Shown: in pieces, positions 17,839 through 26,026 of the stretch
How the letters are laid out: each line of letters starts with the position of its first letter
Numbering within the stretch: position 1 is the stretch's first letter
Notes under the pieces: model-generated
Told to the model about the DNA's origin: nothing
The model's database searches: none
Seen by the model: only the letters and a program-made list of their open reading frames with translations
Position numbers and translations under genes: made by a program
NCBI RefSeq assembly: GCF_001866055.1
Contig: NZ_MLQS01000031.1
Span: 124,001 to 188,000 of the forward strand
DNA from: Anaerobacillus alkalidiazotrophicus
GTDB taxonomy: Bacteria > Bacillota > Bacilli > Bacillales_H > Anaerobacillaceae
Direction of reading: 5' to 3'
Length of the DNA stretch: 64,000 nucleotides

Positions 17839-17844
17839 GATACG

Positions 17845-18189
17845 ATGAACAACATTATTAGAGAAATTACTAAAGAGCAATTAAAATCTGATATTCCAGC
17901 TTTCCGTCCTGGAGACACTGTACGTGTACACGTAAAAGTTGTTGAGGGAACTCGTGAGCGTATTCAGGTATTTGAAGGTGTTATTATTAAACGCCGTGGC
18001 TCGGGTATAAGTGAAACTTTCACTGCACGTAAGATTTCTTACGGTGTAGGTGTTGAACGTACATTCCCATTACATTCGCCGAAGATCGATAAGATCGAAG
18101 TGATGCGTCGTGGTAAAGTTCGCCGTGCGAAATTGTACTACTTACGTGCTCTTCGTGGAAAAGCGGCTCGTATTAAAGAAATTCGATAA
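17845..18189 (+). CDS. rplS: 50S ribosomal protein L19
   Basis: L19 lies at the subunit interface of the large subunit. The product is 114 residues from the ATG preceded by AAGGAGGG (17828-17835). The frame is open 26 codons further upstream, but that part is the leader RNA. Typical motifs are [15 protein letters not shown] and [16 protein letters not shown] terminator follows 10 bases after the stop. Confidence 0.96.
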   Translation: MNNIIREITKEQLKSDIPAFRPGDTVRVHVKVVEGTRERIQVFEGVIIKRRGSGISETFTARKISYGVGVERTFPLHSPKIDKIEVMRRGKVRRAKLYYLRALRGKAARIKEIR

Positions 18190-18199
18190 TCAATTAGTA

Positions 18200-18232
18200 A
18201 AAAAGGAGCTTGGTTTTCAAGCTCCTTTTTTT
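18200..18232 (+). terminator. Intrinsic terminator after rplS
   Basis: GGAGCTTG and CAAGCTCC form an 8-bp stem with a GTTTT-type loop, flanked by A residues on the left and seven T residues on the right. Confidence 0.93.
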
Positions 18233-18264
18233 CACAATAATTTATGGTAATGGGGGATACATAA

Positions 18265-18816
18265 ATGTCTAATGCAAAAAGTGAAACTTGGGAATGGCTG
18301 AAGGCAGTTCTCATAGCATTATTACTTGCTTTTGTGATTCGTTATTTTTTGTTTGCTCCCATCGTTGTGGACGGGCAATCTATGATGCCTACACTACAAA
18401 ATAACGATCGTTTAATTGTAAATAAAATTGGTTATACAATAGGTAAACCGAAACGTTTTGATATTGTTGTTTTTCATGCTACTGAAGAAAAAGATTATAT
18501 TAAACGTGTAATTGGTTTACCAGGTGATTCAATCTCTTATGAAAATGATGTCTTATATATTAATGGTGAACCAGTGGATGAGCCCTATTTAAACGAATAT
18601 AAGGGAAATACATATAATTTACCGTTTACTGGCGACTTTACATTAAGAGACTATACTGGCCATGAGGTTGTACCCGATGGGCATATATTTGTTTTGGGTG
18701 ATAATAGACAACATAGTAAAGATAGTCGAAATATCGGTTTTATTCCATATGAACGTATTGTGGGAAGTGCGAACGTTGTCTTTTGGCCATTTTCTGAAAT
18801 TAGAATAGCAAAGTAG
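18265..18816 (+). CDS. lepB: Type I signal peptidase (Sip family)
   Basis: The enzyme removes signal peptides from secreted preproteins at the outer face of the membrane. The 183 residues match the short Gram-positive Sip type. A single N-terminal transmembrane segment lies at about residues 12-32. The catalytic Ser39 lies in VDGQSMMPTL and Lys80 in DYIKRVIGLPGD; the box GDNRQHSKDSR is also present. It is followed 12 bases later by rbgA. In B. subtilis the signal peptidase at this locus is SipU/SipT-like; the paralogue cannot be decided here. Confidence 0.94.
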   Translation: MSNAKSETWEWLKAVLIALLLAFVIRYFLFAPIVVDGQSMMPTLQNNDRLIVNKIGYTIGKPKRFDIVVFHATEEKDYIKRVIGLPGDSISYENDVLYINGEPVDEPYLNEYKGNTYNLPFTGDFTLRDYTGHEVVPDGHIFVLGDNRQHSKDSRNIGFIPYERIVGSANVVFWPFSEIRIAK

Positions 18817-18828
18817 GTGGTGGACTTT

Positions 18829-19692
18829 ATGACGACGATACAATGGTTTCCAGGCCATATGGCAAAAGCCCGTCGAGAAGTTACAGAGAAATTAAAGCAA
18901 ATTGATATTGTAATGGAATTAGTTGATGCAAGAGTACCTTTAGCTTCAAGAAATCCAATGATTGATGAGCTTGTCAGTCACAAACCAAGACTTATTCTTT
19001 TGAATAAGGCCGATTTAGCCGATCCTAAAATTACGAAAGAGTGGAGCGAATACTTTCAAGCCCGTGGCTTCAAAGTGCAAGCTATTGATTCTCAAACGGG
19101 AAAAGGAACAGAAAAGATACCTTCTCTTGCCAAAGAACTAGCAGTCGATCTGTTAGAAAAATTAAGAGCTAAAGGAATGAAACCTAGAGCTATAAGAGCA
19201 TTAATATTAGGGATTCCAAACGTAGGAAAATCTACCTTAATAAATAGGTTAGCTAAAAAGAAAATTGCAAAAACAGGCGATAGACCTGGAATTACTAAAC
19301 AACAACAATGGATAAAAGTTGGGGGCGAGCTAGAATTACTAGACACACCAGGAATTTTATGGCCTAAATTTGAAGACAAATTGGTCGGTTATCGCCTAGC
19401 TGCAACCGGTGCTATAAAAGATGAGATCCTTGATTTTCAAGATGTTGCAGTATTTTTGTTGAAATATCTAAAGGAAGAATATCCGAAACAATTATCCGAA
19501 CGCTTTAAGCTCTCAAAAATAAGCGAAGACATTGTTGAAATTTTTGACGAGATAGGTAAAAATAGAGGATTACTAATAAGTGGTGGGTACATTGATTATG
19601 ATAAAGCAGCAGAATTAATCCTTCGTGAGTTTCGTTCTTGTAAAATTGGAAAAATTTCATTGGAAAGACCAGAGAAAAGCACGCAGTTGTAG
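18829..19692 (+). CDS. rbgA: Ribosome biogenesis GTPase RbgA (YlqF)
   Basis: RbgA is a circularly permuted GTPase needed for late 50S assembly in Bacilli. The product is 287 residues from the ATG after TAGGTGGTGG. The G motifs appear in permuted order: G4 NKADLAD near residue 59, then G1 [10 protein letters not shown] near 128, G2 [10 protein letters not shown] and G3 DTPGIL. The N-terminus [14 protein letters not shown] is characteristic, and a C-terminal ANTAR-like helical domain follows. The stop codon lies inside the loop of its terminator. Confidence 0.95.
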   Translation: MTTIQWFPGHMAKARREVTEKLKQIDIVMELVDARVPLASRNPMIDELVSHKPRLILLNKADLADPKITKEWSEYFQARGFKVQAIDSQTGKGTEKIPSLAKELAVDLLEKLRAKGMKPRAIRALILGIPNVGKSTLINRLAKKKIAKTGDRPGITKQQQWIKVGGELELLDTPGILWPKFEDKLVGYRLAATGAIKDEILDFQDVAVFLLKYLKEEYPKQLSERFKLSKISEDIVEIFDEIGKNRGLLISGGYIDYDKAAELILREFRSCKIGKISLERPEKSTQL

Positions 19693-19704
19693 CGTGCTTT
19701 TTCT
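19675..19704 (+). terminator. Intrinsic terminator overlapping the rbgA stop
   Basis: AGCACGC (19678-19684) and GCGTGCT (19692-19698) form the stem, with flanking A and T runs. The rbgA TAG stop sits at the end of the loop. Confidence 0.85.
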
Positions 19705-20094
19705 CTACGATTTGAAACTATTGAATTCCTGTTTGAAAAGCAATGTCCTAGTTCTCCAATGCTTATGGGCTCTATCACTTGGCATAAGTTATTAACTCCA
19801 AATACTAAATAAATATCTTCGTGGTGCTTTGCTCGCCATGTTACTTGTCATAAAAACTGGCTTCATGGAGGCTTTTAGAAGACGCGGAAACTAAATGGGG
19901 CTCTGTCAAAGTCTCTCAGTTATAATGCTTATATGCGAAGCTGATTTTTAACGAGCAAACGGCAAACATAGTGGCATAAGAATAGGCGGTAGTGATCACG
20001 AGTCTTGAGCCTTCTATTAATGGAAAAACTTAAGATTTTACTTTTTTTGACGATAATAAAAATAGTAAACTTTTAGAATGAAAGAGTGTGAACT
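19693..20094. other. Gene-free stretch between rbgA and rnhB
   Basis: About 400 bases without a supported gene. It is mostly a decayed copy of the dispersed repeat (19744-20015). The last 80 bases are AT-rich and should hold the rnhB promoter; TTGACG at about 20047-20052 is a fair -35 element, but no well-spaced -10 was found. Confidence 0.55.
19744..20015 (+). repeat. Decayed copy of dispersed intergenic repeat
   Basis: Recognised by scattered blocks in the same order as the 15660-15922 copy: TGTCCTAGTTCTCCAATGCT at the left, GAAGACGCGGAAA in the middle, CGAGCAAACGGCAAACATAG, then GTGATCACGAG near the right end. Overall identity looks low, suggesting an old insertion. Confidence 0.45.
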
Positions 20095-20877
20095 ATGAGA
20101 AAAACAATTAAAGAATTAGAAGATTTCCTTCGTTCTAATATGAATATTGATAAAGATACATTAAAAGCTATTATTAACGATGAAAGGAAAGGTGTTCAAA
20201 AGGCATATTCAAAATGGATAGCTACTAAAGAAAAAAATCAGCAATTACTATGTCAATTTAATGAGATGTCTAAATATGAAATCGAGCTAAGAAACAGTGG
20301 TAATACCTCCATAGCAGGTATTGATGAAGTTGGAAGAGGACCGTTAGCAGGACCAGTTGTTGCTGCGGCTGTTATTTTGCCGGAGAATTTTATTTTACTT
20401 GGACTTACGGATTCGAAAAAAATCAGCAAAAAAAATCGTGAGGATTATTTTCAAGTGATTAAAAAAGAAGCACTTGCTGTTGGAATCGGAATTGTTAGTG
20501 CTGATAAAATCGACCAGTTGAATATTTATGAAGCTACTAAATTAGCTATGCAAAAAGCGGTATCAGAATTGAAAATTGCTCCAGAACACTTATTGATTGA
20601 CGCTATGAAACTTCCTGTATCTATTAAACAAACTTCTATTATTAAAGGTGATAGTAAAAGTATCTCCATTGCAGCAAGTTCAATTATTGCAAAAGTTACA
20701 AGAGATCGTTATATGGAGCAATTAGCGGAAAAGTTTCCACAGTACGGATTTGAAAAGCATATGGGATATGGGACGAAAGAACATTTAGAAGCAATAGATC
20801 AACATGGTGTTTGTCACGAGCATCGTAAATCCTTTGCCCCAGTTCGTGAGCGTTGTCTATCAAATACTTTATTTTAA
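20095..20877 (+). CDS. rnhB: Ribonuclease HII
   Basis: RNase HII removes single ribonucleotides and RNA from RNA-DNA hybrids. The 260 residues include an N-terminal helical extension of about 70 residues, typical of the Bacillus enzyme, then the catalytic domain with [20 protein letters not shown] (Asp77 and Glu78). The C-terminal motif [14 protein letters not shown] is present. The ribosome site is weak (GAAAGAGTG), but the N-terminus aligns with the family. Confidence 0.94.
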   Translation: MRKTIKELEDFLRSNMNIDKDTLKAIINDERKGVQKAYSKWIATKEKNQQLLCQFNEMSKYEIELRNSGNTSIAGIDEVGRGPLAGPVVAAAVILPENFILLGLTDSKKISKKNREDYFQVIKKEALAVGIGIVSADKIDQLNIYEATKLAMQKAVSELKIAPEHLLIDAMKLPVSIKQTSIIKGDSKSISIAASSIIAKVTRDRYMEQLAEKFPQYGFEKHMGYGTKEHLEAIDQHGVCHEHRKSFAPVRERCLSNTLF

Positions 20878-21064
20878 GTTGATCAATAGTTTCTTCTGGT
20901 ATTAAAGTATTAAAGATAAAATTATTCGTTATTCTCGCAACGAAGTTATTAAATCTAGTCACGTTACATCGTTCGTAACTTTATATAGATTTATTTTATG
21001 CAGACCGTTTTGGCAATGATGATATTTACTCATTAATATAAGTTTTCTTCAGGTGGTGAAAAGA

Positions 21065-22381
21065 GTGTTTCAGTCTATTATGGTCGATTCATTTATAAAA
21101 GGTTTAGACCCAATCGATCAAAAATCTATTTCTTTAAATCCTGGACAAATTTTTAACGGTAAAATTATTAAAATATACCCTGGACAACTTGCAACTTTGA
21201 TAATGAATGGAGTAACCCTAACGGCAAAGTTAGAAGCGGCACTAATAGTAGGTAAGCGGTACTGGTTCCAAGTTGAGCCTGGAGATGGAATACCAAAATT
21301 AAAAGTGATAGAAAGTGTTAGAGAAAATGGAAAAAGTGATAGTAGAGCTAGTGAAAATTTATTTAGTAGAATTGGTGTGTTAAGTAATAGATTAACCGAA
21401 ACGGTTATAAATTACTTAGCAAAAGAAGAGATTGCTTTTTCGGTAGCACAAATGAAGCATGGAGTTGAGATTTTACAAAATGTCAAAATACCTACGGAAG
21501 AAGGACTAGCAATTCTAAAGGTATTAATAGAAAGAGATTTGCCAATTACATCAGAAACTTTCCTTGCAGTAAAAAGTGTTATTGAAGGGAAGGGATTATC
21601 TATTCAGTTACATGAATTATCTGAAATGCTACAAGTGATTAAAGAAAATCATCCTGTCTTACAACAACTTCACCATACTATTCAAATAATCTTAAAAGAA
21701 GCAACCATTAAAGGTGATCAGAATGAAGTGAATCATTTTCCTACAAAAATAGCAATGCTTATTACTCGTATTGGATTACAATACGAACGTGATGTCCTTC
21801 AATCTATAATTCAAAATGGGGAAAATAGAGAAGAGGTTCTTTTGCAAGTAAAATCATTACTTATTAAATCACAACAGATATATCTACCTAGTAAACTACA
21901 GGAAAAAATTAATTCAATTTTACATCGAATCACAGCGCAACAATTGTTATCAGTAAATCATGAAGGTCCAATTACAAATTATGCAGTTGCGATTCCGTTG
22001 GTATTAAGCGGAATACCTACAGATTTATCTATTCAATGGCAGGGAAAAAAGCAGAGGAATGGTGAGTTAGACCCTGATCATTGTAGAATTTTATTTTATA
22101 TTAATTTAGAGCATTTGAAAGAAACGGTTATCGATGTCCAAATTCAAAATCGAATTGTTTCACTTCATATAATAAATGAAAACGTAAAACCAATAAAGTT
22201 AATTTCCTATTTACAGCCTTTATTGAAAGAAGGATTATTAAATTTAGATTATCAACTTTCTTCTATAAAATGGACACAATCTATTCAATCAAAGACGAAG
22301 GATAAAAAAAATGTATTACATCAAGAAAACACATATGTTCAAACATCGAAAGCGTACCAGGGAGTTGATATACGGATATGA
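21065..22381 (+). CDS. ylqG: YlqG-like protein with FliK-type C-terminal domain
   Basis: The position between rnhB and ylqH matches B. subtilis ylqG, whose role is poorly known. The start is GTG at 21065, five bases after AGGTGGTGA; the upstream GTG at 21053 lies within that site. The product has 438 residues. The N-terminal part (LNPGQIFNGKIIKIYPG and after) looks like a small beta barrel of the kind seen at the start of many FliK proteins; the centre is a long helical stretch (about 110-300). The last 90 residues (HLKETVIDVQIQNRIVSLHI, then a helix ending LDYQLSSIKW) have the strand-helix-strand pattern of the FliK hook domain. The link to FliK is inference from pattern; adjacency to an FlhB-type domain supports it. 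Confidence 0.72.
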   Translation: MFQSIMVDSFIKGLDPIDQKSISLNPGQIFNGKIIKIYPGQLATLIMNGVTLTAKLEAALIVGKRYWFQVEPGDGIPKLKVIESVRENGKSDSRASENLFSRIGVLSNRLTETVINYLAKEEIAFSVAQMKHGVEILQNVKIPTEEGLAILKVLIERDLPITSETFLAVKSVIEGKGLSIQLHELSEMLQVIKENHPVLQQLHHTIQIILKEATIKGDQNEVNHFPTKIAMLITRIGLQYERDVLQSIIQNGENREEVLLQVKSLLIKSQQIYLPSKLQEKINSILHRITAQQLLSVNHEGPITNYAVAIPLVLSGIPTDLSIQWQGKKQRNGELDPDHCRILFYINLEHLKETVIDVQIQNRIVSLHIINENVKPIKLISYLQPLLKEGLLNLDYQLSSIKWTQSIQSKTKDKKNVLHQENTYVQTSKAYQGVDIRI

Positions 22382-22662
22382 ACGAAAAAGCTGATAGAAG
22401 GTTAGCTGTTGCTTTAAAGTATAATGTTGATAATGATATTGCTCCAAGTGTTCTTGCGAAAGGAAAAGGCTATGTAGCAGAAGAGTTATTAAATGAAGCG
22501 AAAAAGCATAACGTCCCCGTTCAAGAAGATACAAGTCTTGTTGAATTATTAAGTCAATTAGAAATAAATCAAACAATTCCTAAGGAATTATACGAAGTAG
22601 TTGCAGAGATATTTGCTTTTGTTTATCAGATTGATAAAAGTGTAAAAGATACATTGAAATAA
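22378..22662 (+). CDS. ylqH: YlqH, stand-alone FlhB cytoplasmic-domain protein
   Basis: The 94 residues correspond to the C-terminal cytoplasmic domain of the export switch protein FlhB (compare AVALKYNVDNDIAPSVLAKG here with AIALKYDGDKMDAPVVVAKG in FlhB at 52203-53285). It starts just after the position of the NPTH autocleavage motif, so it lacks that motif and all membrane helices. The ATG overlaps the ylqG stop by four bases, so the two are co-translated. Such FlhB-like proteins are known in B. subtilis and elsewhere; the role here is presumably in type III export specificity. Confidence 0.88.
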   Translation: MNEKADRRLAVALKYNVDNDIAPSVLAKGKGYVAEELLNEAKKHNVPVQEDTSLVELLSQLEINQTIPKELYEVVAEIFAFVYQIDKSVKDTLK

Positions 22663-22808
22663 CATTGACTATCTATCACTAACAAGTTATTGGATTTATT
22701 GCGTTCTCACCTAGGTATAGCTTTGTTCGGATTGATTTTGGTAATTATGGAATTACTCTATATTATTTATTAGTTTTCCGTAAAGTAGTGGAAAGAAGGA
22801 CGAGCCAA

Positions 22809-22938
22809 TTTATCCCACTTAAGATTCAGTAGACCCCCACCTCAAAACGTAAGAAAATCGAGAAGTTTAGGTGGGGGATAAACTGCCCCTAAAGGTCCGA
22901 TATAGAATAACTTTCATCAGTGAAGCTGATGATTAGTT
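22809..22938 (-). mobile_element. Palindromic MITE-like element, copy A
   Basis: CCCCCACCT (about 22834) and AGGTGGGGG (about 22869) form a stem around AAGAAAATCGAGAAG; an outer GGGGCAG-type arm survives only on one side. The next bases (AAAGGTCCGATATAGAATAA) and CAGTGAAGCTGATGATTAG belong to the element. The same sequence occurs, about 90% identical by eye, in the opposite orientation at 34963-35095. No open frame is present. It resembles palindrome-rich ends of IS200/IS605 elements; that family link is inference. Confidence 0.7.
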
Positions 22939-22960
22939 ATCCTTATGCCCGTGGTATAAG

Positions 22961-23016
22961 TTGAACTAACAATCAGTGGGGGATGAAGGAAAACCCCCAC
23001 TGATTGAAGTTCAGCT
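22961..23016. repeat. Perfect palindrome next to element A
   Basis: CAATCAGTGGGGG (22970-22982) and CCCCCACTGATTG (22994-23006) form a 13-bp stem around an 11-base loop, with outer TTGAACT/AGTTCAG arms. The right half recurs alone at 35340-35364 (CCCCACTGATTGAAGTTTAG). Possibly a mobile-element end or a bidirectional terminator. Confidence 0.65.
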
Positions 23017-23117
23017 TTATAATGTTTAGATAGTTCAAATATCAACACCTTATCTTAATAATTAATGTATTTGGGAAAGCTATCACCGAAAACATTGTTA
23101 TGAAAGAGGTGTTTTTT

Positions 23118-23303
23118 GTGCTTTTGACAAATCTACAGAATTTTTCTGATGAGGAAATCGCTGAGGAATTTGGTATTCATCGTCCAATAATGGATCGGGA
23201 AATCAGTGCAAGTATAGGGAAAAGGAAAAATAATGAAAAGGAAGTGAAGAAAAATGAAGAAAAGAAGAAAGTTCGACCCCAATCCAAAAACGCCCCTAGA
23301 TAA
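23118..23303 (+). CDS. Small protein of unknown function
   Basis: The product is 61 residues from GTG at 23118, preceded by AAAGAGGTG (23103-23111); an ATG 18 bases upstream precedes that site. The first 35 residues contain a possible helix-turn-helix-like stretch (FSDEEIAEEFGIHRPIMDRE); the rest is very rich in Lys and Glu. I do not recognise a family. The 3' end overlaps the next gene by 50 bases in another frame. Together the two sit between palindromes and a good terminator, which supports a real transcript. Confidence 0.5.
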   Translation: MLLTNLQNFSDEEIAEEFGIHRPIMDREISASIGKRKNNEKEVKKNEEKKKVRPQSKNAPR

Positions 23304-23496
23304 CTGGAGTGTGAATGTAGATCCTGCTATTATGTCTGGAGATCATTGGGCTCAGGAAGAAAACGCTCCTCTTGAACAATTAGATTTTTTTGAAGAACAC
23401 CAATGTGAAGAAATAAGTGTAAAAAAAGAACATCCTTATCATATGTTTATGCACCCGACAATAAATGTTAGTTATGGAAATTTTAAAAAAGAATAG
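23254..23496 (+). CDS. Small protein of unknown function
   Basis: The product is 80 residues: an N-terminal basic start (MKKRRKFDPNPKTPLDNWSV), an acidic middle (LEQLDFFEEHQCEE) and a His/Met-rich end (HPYHMFMHPTINVSYGNF). It has an aspartate/proline-rich, probably flexible character and no membrane segment. The ribosome site AAAAGGAAGTG lies 6-9 bases before the ATG, inside the preceding gene. I recognise no family. A terminator follows 14 bases after the stop. An alternative is that a frameshift joins it to the upstream frame. Confidence 0.6.
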   Translation: MKKRRKFDPNPKTPLDNWSVNVDPAIMSGDHWAQEENAPLEQLDFFEEHQCEEISVKKEHPYHMFMHPTINVSYGNFKKE

Positions 23497-23510
23497 AAAC
23501 TTTTCATCTT

Positions 23511-23538
23511 AAAAAGTAGGAGAAATCCTACTTTTTAA
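23511..23538. terminator. Intrinsic terminator after the small unknown genes
   Basis: AAAAAGTAGGA and TCCTACTTTTT form a perfect 11-bp stem with a GAAA tetraloop. T- and A-runs on both sides make it potentially bidirectional. Confidence 0.9.
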
Positions 23539-23553
23539 TTTAAACTTTTCTCC

Positions 23554-23600
23554 GAAAGAAGTCTCCCTCTTCAAGCGCGTGGAGGCGTAGTCCAGGGGGT
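23554..23600. mobile_element. Possible remnant of an IS200/IS605-type right end
   Basis: GAAGTCTCCCTCTTCAAGCG followed by CGTGGAGGCGTAGTCC resembles the conserved hairpin-bearing ends found 3' of tnpB genes. The stem here is damaged. No tnpA or tnpB gene is present. Weak assignment by pattern memory only. Confidence 0.35.
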
Positions 23601-23889
23601 GAATGTAGCCTAAACGTTCTCTTTATAATAAGAACGTTCATTCTGGATAAGGGGCATTGAGCTTAAAGGGATCCTCTCCTAAACACACATTCTCCTCGGA
23701 ATCAATACTTACTTTTTAAAAATTTCGCAACTTTTTTATCGAAAAGAGGGTTTTTATTCATCGTACTAGAATAAGATTAAGTGAAGATTTCTGGAGAGAA
23801 CTATAGACTTCGTTTTACTCTTTAATTTTAGTGGTAGAATTGAGTATAATTACCATATTATTTTAATCGGATTTGATAGGAGGTTGGAG

Positions 23890-25050
23890 ATGAATATCCA
23901 CGAATATCAAGGAAAAGAACTTCTACGTAGTTACGGTGTTAGGGTACCCAATGGAAAAGTGGCTTTTACAGTGGATGAGGCAGTTAAAGCCGCAACTGAG
24001 CTTAGGTCGACGGTAACGGTTATTAAAGCACAAATCCACGCGGGGGGAAGAGGCAAAGCAGGTGGAGTGAAAGTAGCAAAAAGTATTGACGAAGTTCATA
24101 GATATGCTAGTGAAATACTAGGTAAAACGTTAATTACTCACCAAACGGGTTCGGAAGGTAAAGTAGTTAAACGACTACTTATCGAAGAAGGATGCGACAT
24201 TAAAAATGAATATTATATTGGATTGGTTATTGATAGATTTACATCTAAAGTTGTTATGATGGCTTCTGAAGAAGGTGGTACGGAAATAGAAGTAGTGGCA
24301 AAGCGTTCGCCTGAGAAAATTTATAAGGAGATTATTGATCCAGTTGTTGGCTTACAAGCGTTCCAAGCAAGAAGGTTAGCATTTAACATAAATATACCAA
24401 ATGAACTGATCGGTCAAACTGTAAAATGTATGTTAGGACTTTATAAGGTTTTTACAGAAAAAGATTGTTCAATCGCTGAAATTAATCCACTAGTTACTAC
24501 TAAAGATGGGATTGTAATGGCTTTAGATGCAAAATTTAACTTTGATTCAAATGCACTTTATCGAAATAAAGATATATTAGCGTATCGTGATTTAGATGAG
24601 GAAGATGAAAAGGAAATTGAAGCATCGAAGAGCGATTTAAGCTACATTTCATTAGACGGTAATATTGGTTGCATGGTAAATGGTGCCGGCCTTGCAATGG
24701 CTACAATGGATATTATTAAACATTATCAAGGAGAACCTGCAAACTTTCTTGATGTTGGTGGTGGAGCAACATCAAAAAAAGTAACGGAAGCATTTAAATT
24801 AATTTTGTCAGATGAAAATGTAAAAGGTATTTTTGTTAACATTTTTGGTGGAATTATGAAATGCGATGTAATTGCCGAAGGGATAGTAGAAGCAACCAAA
24901 CAAGTTGATTTAAATTTACCATTAGTTGTTCGCTTAGAAGGAACAAACGTAGAAGCTGGAAAGAAAATTTTGATTGAATCAGGTTTAAACATCACATCAG
25001 CGAATTCGATGGCTGATGGAGCAAAAAAAATTGTATCTCTAGTTAAGTAG
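23890..25050 (+). CDS. sucC: Succinate-CoA ligase, ADP-forming, beta subunit
   Basis: The beta chain carries the nucleotide-binding ATP-grasp fold of succinyl-CoA synthetase in the TCA cycle. The product is 386 residues starting [24 protein letters not shown] (23877-23883) sets the ATG at 23890 rather than the in-frame TTG at 23884. Motifs include [22 protein letters not shown] and [12 protein letters not shown]. sucD follows after 18 bases; the same order after ylqH occurs in B. subtilis. Confidence 0.97.
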   Translation: MNIHEYQGKELLRSYGVRVPNGKVAFTVDEAVKAATELRSTVTVIKAQIHAGGRGKAGGVKVAKSIDEVHRYASEILGKTLITHQTGSEGKVVKRLLIEEGCDIKNEYYIGLVIDRFTSKVVMMASEEGGTEIEVVAKRSPEKIYKEIIDPVVGLQAFQARRLAFNINIPNELIGQTVKCMLGLYKVFTEKDCSIAEINPLVTTKDGIVMALDAKFNFDSNALYRNKDILAYRDLDEEDEKEIEASKSDLSYISLDGNIGCMVNGAGLAMATMDIIKHYQGEPANFLDVGGGATSKKVTEAFKLILSDENVKGIFVNIFGGIMKCDVIAEGIVEATKQVDLNLPLVVRLEGTNVEAGKKILIESGLNITSANSMADGAKKIVSLVK

Positions 25051-25068
25051 AAGGAGTTGGAGAAGCAC

Positions 25069-25974
25069 ATGAGTATTCTAATTAATAAAGATACAAAAGT
25101 CATTGTTCAAGGTATAACTGGTGCTACTGGTTTATTTCATACAAAGCAGGCAATTGAGTACGGAACTAATATTGTAGCTGGCGTTACCCCTGGTAAGGGG
25201 GGGGAAGAAATTGAAGGAATTCCAGTATTTGATACGGTATCTGATGCTGTTAAAATAACCAATGCGAATGCCTCTGTTATTTATGTTCCACCAGCATTTG
25301 CGGCAGATGCTATAATGGAAGCAGTAGATAGCCATCTAGATTTAGTTATTTGTATAACGGAAGGAATCCCGGTGTTAGATATGATAAAGGTAAAACGTTT
25401 TATGGAAGGAAGAAATACTCGTTTGATAGGGCCAAACTGCCCTGGAGTTATTACCCCAGAAGAGTGTAAAATTGGGATTATGCCTGGTTACATTCATAAA
25501 AAAGGTCATGTTGGTGTTGTGTCACGTTCTGGAACACTAACCTATGAGGCAGTACATCAGTTGTCCACAAAGGGGATTGGGCAGTCTACAGCTGTAGGAA
25601 TTGGTGGTGACCCAGTAAATGGCACAAATTTTATTGATGTGTTAAAATTATTTAATGAAGATGAAGAAACGTATGCTGTAATTTTGATTGGCGAAATTGG
25701 TGGTACAGCAGAAGAAGAAGCTGCCGAATGGATTAAAGAGAATATGACTAAGCCTGTTGTAGGCTTTATTGGTGGTCAAACGGCACCACCCGGAAAAAGA
25801 ATGGGCCATGCTGGTGCCATTATTTCAGGGGGGGAAGGTACTGCAGTTGAAAAGATTAAAAAACTTAAAAGTTGCGGTGTATTAGTAGCTGAAACTCCAG
25901 CCGTTATGGGGCAAACATTGATTACAGCATTAGAAAAAAACAACTTGTTAGAAAAATGTATGGCTCATATGTAA
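25069..25974 (+). CDS. sucD: Succinate-CoA ligase, alpha subunit
   Basis: The alpha chain binds CoA and carries the phosphohistidine. The product is 301 residues starting [15 protein letters not shown]. The ATG at 25069 is preferred over an in-frame TTG at 25057. The CoA-binding Rossmann domain has [13 protein letters not shown] and GGTPGKGG-like elements (VTPGKGGEE); the active histidine is in [10 protein letters not shown] terminator follows directly. Confidence 0.96.
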   Translation: MSILINKDTKVIVQGITGATGLFHTKQAIEYGTNIVAGVTPGKGGEEIEGIPVFDTVSDAVKITNANASVIYVPPAFAADAIMEAVDSHLDLVICITEGIPVLDMIKVKRFMEGRNTRLIGPNCPGVITPEECKIGIMPGYIHKKGHVGVVSRSGTLTYEAVHQLSTKGIGQSTAVGIGGDPVNGTNFIDVLKLFNEDEETYAVILIGEIGGTAEEEAAEWIKENMTKPVVGFIGGQTAPPGKRMGHAGAIISGGEGTAVEKIKKLKSCGVLVAETPAVMGQTLITALEKNNLLEKCMAHM

Positions 25975-25979
25975 GATAA

Positions 25980-26010
25980 ACGGCTCCTCTTTTATGGAGC
26001 CGTATTTTTA
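25980..26010 (+). terminator. Intrinsic terminator after sucD
   Basis: ACGGCTCC and GGAGCCGT form an 8-bp stem with an eight-base T-rich loop, followed by ATTTTTATT. It ends the sucCD operon. Confidence 0.88.
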
Positions 26011-26026
26011 TTATGAAAAGGTTGTG

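Larger units (their letters stand above)
22663..23117. other. Gene-free stretch with palindromic elements
   Basis: No gene is seen in these 455 bases. The first 145 are AT-rich and featureless. The rest holds the first palindromic element (22809-22938), a second perfect palindrome (22961-23016), and 80 bases leading to the small gene at 23118. Confidence 0.65.
23497..23889. other. Gene-free stretch before sucC
   Basis: After the terminator there is a segment resembling an IS200/IS605 right end (23554-23600), an AACGTTCT/AGAACGTT hairpin at about 23617-23642, and then AT-rich DNA before sucC. TATAAT near 23846 may be the sucC -10 element; its -35 (TTTAAT or TTAATT) is poor. No gene seen. Confidence 0.6.

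Noticed and set aside
17767..17844. 26-codon upstream extension of rplS
   Set aside because: It overlaps the structured leader; AAGGAGGG sits right before the ATG at 17845, which gives the usual L19 N-terminus.
22800..23030. CRISPR-like repeated palindromes
   Set aside because: The repeats are not evenly spaced and lack unique spacers; they are two different hairpins.
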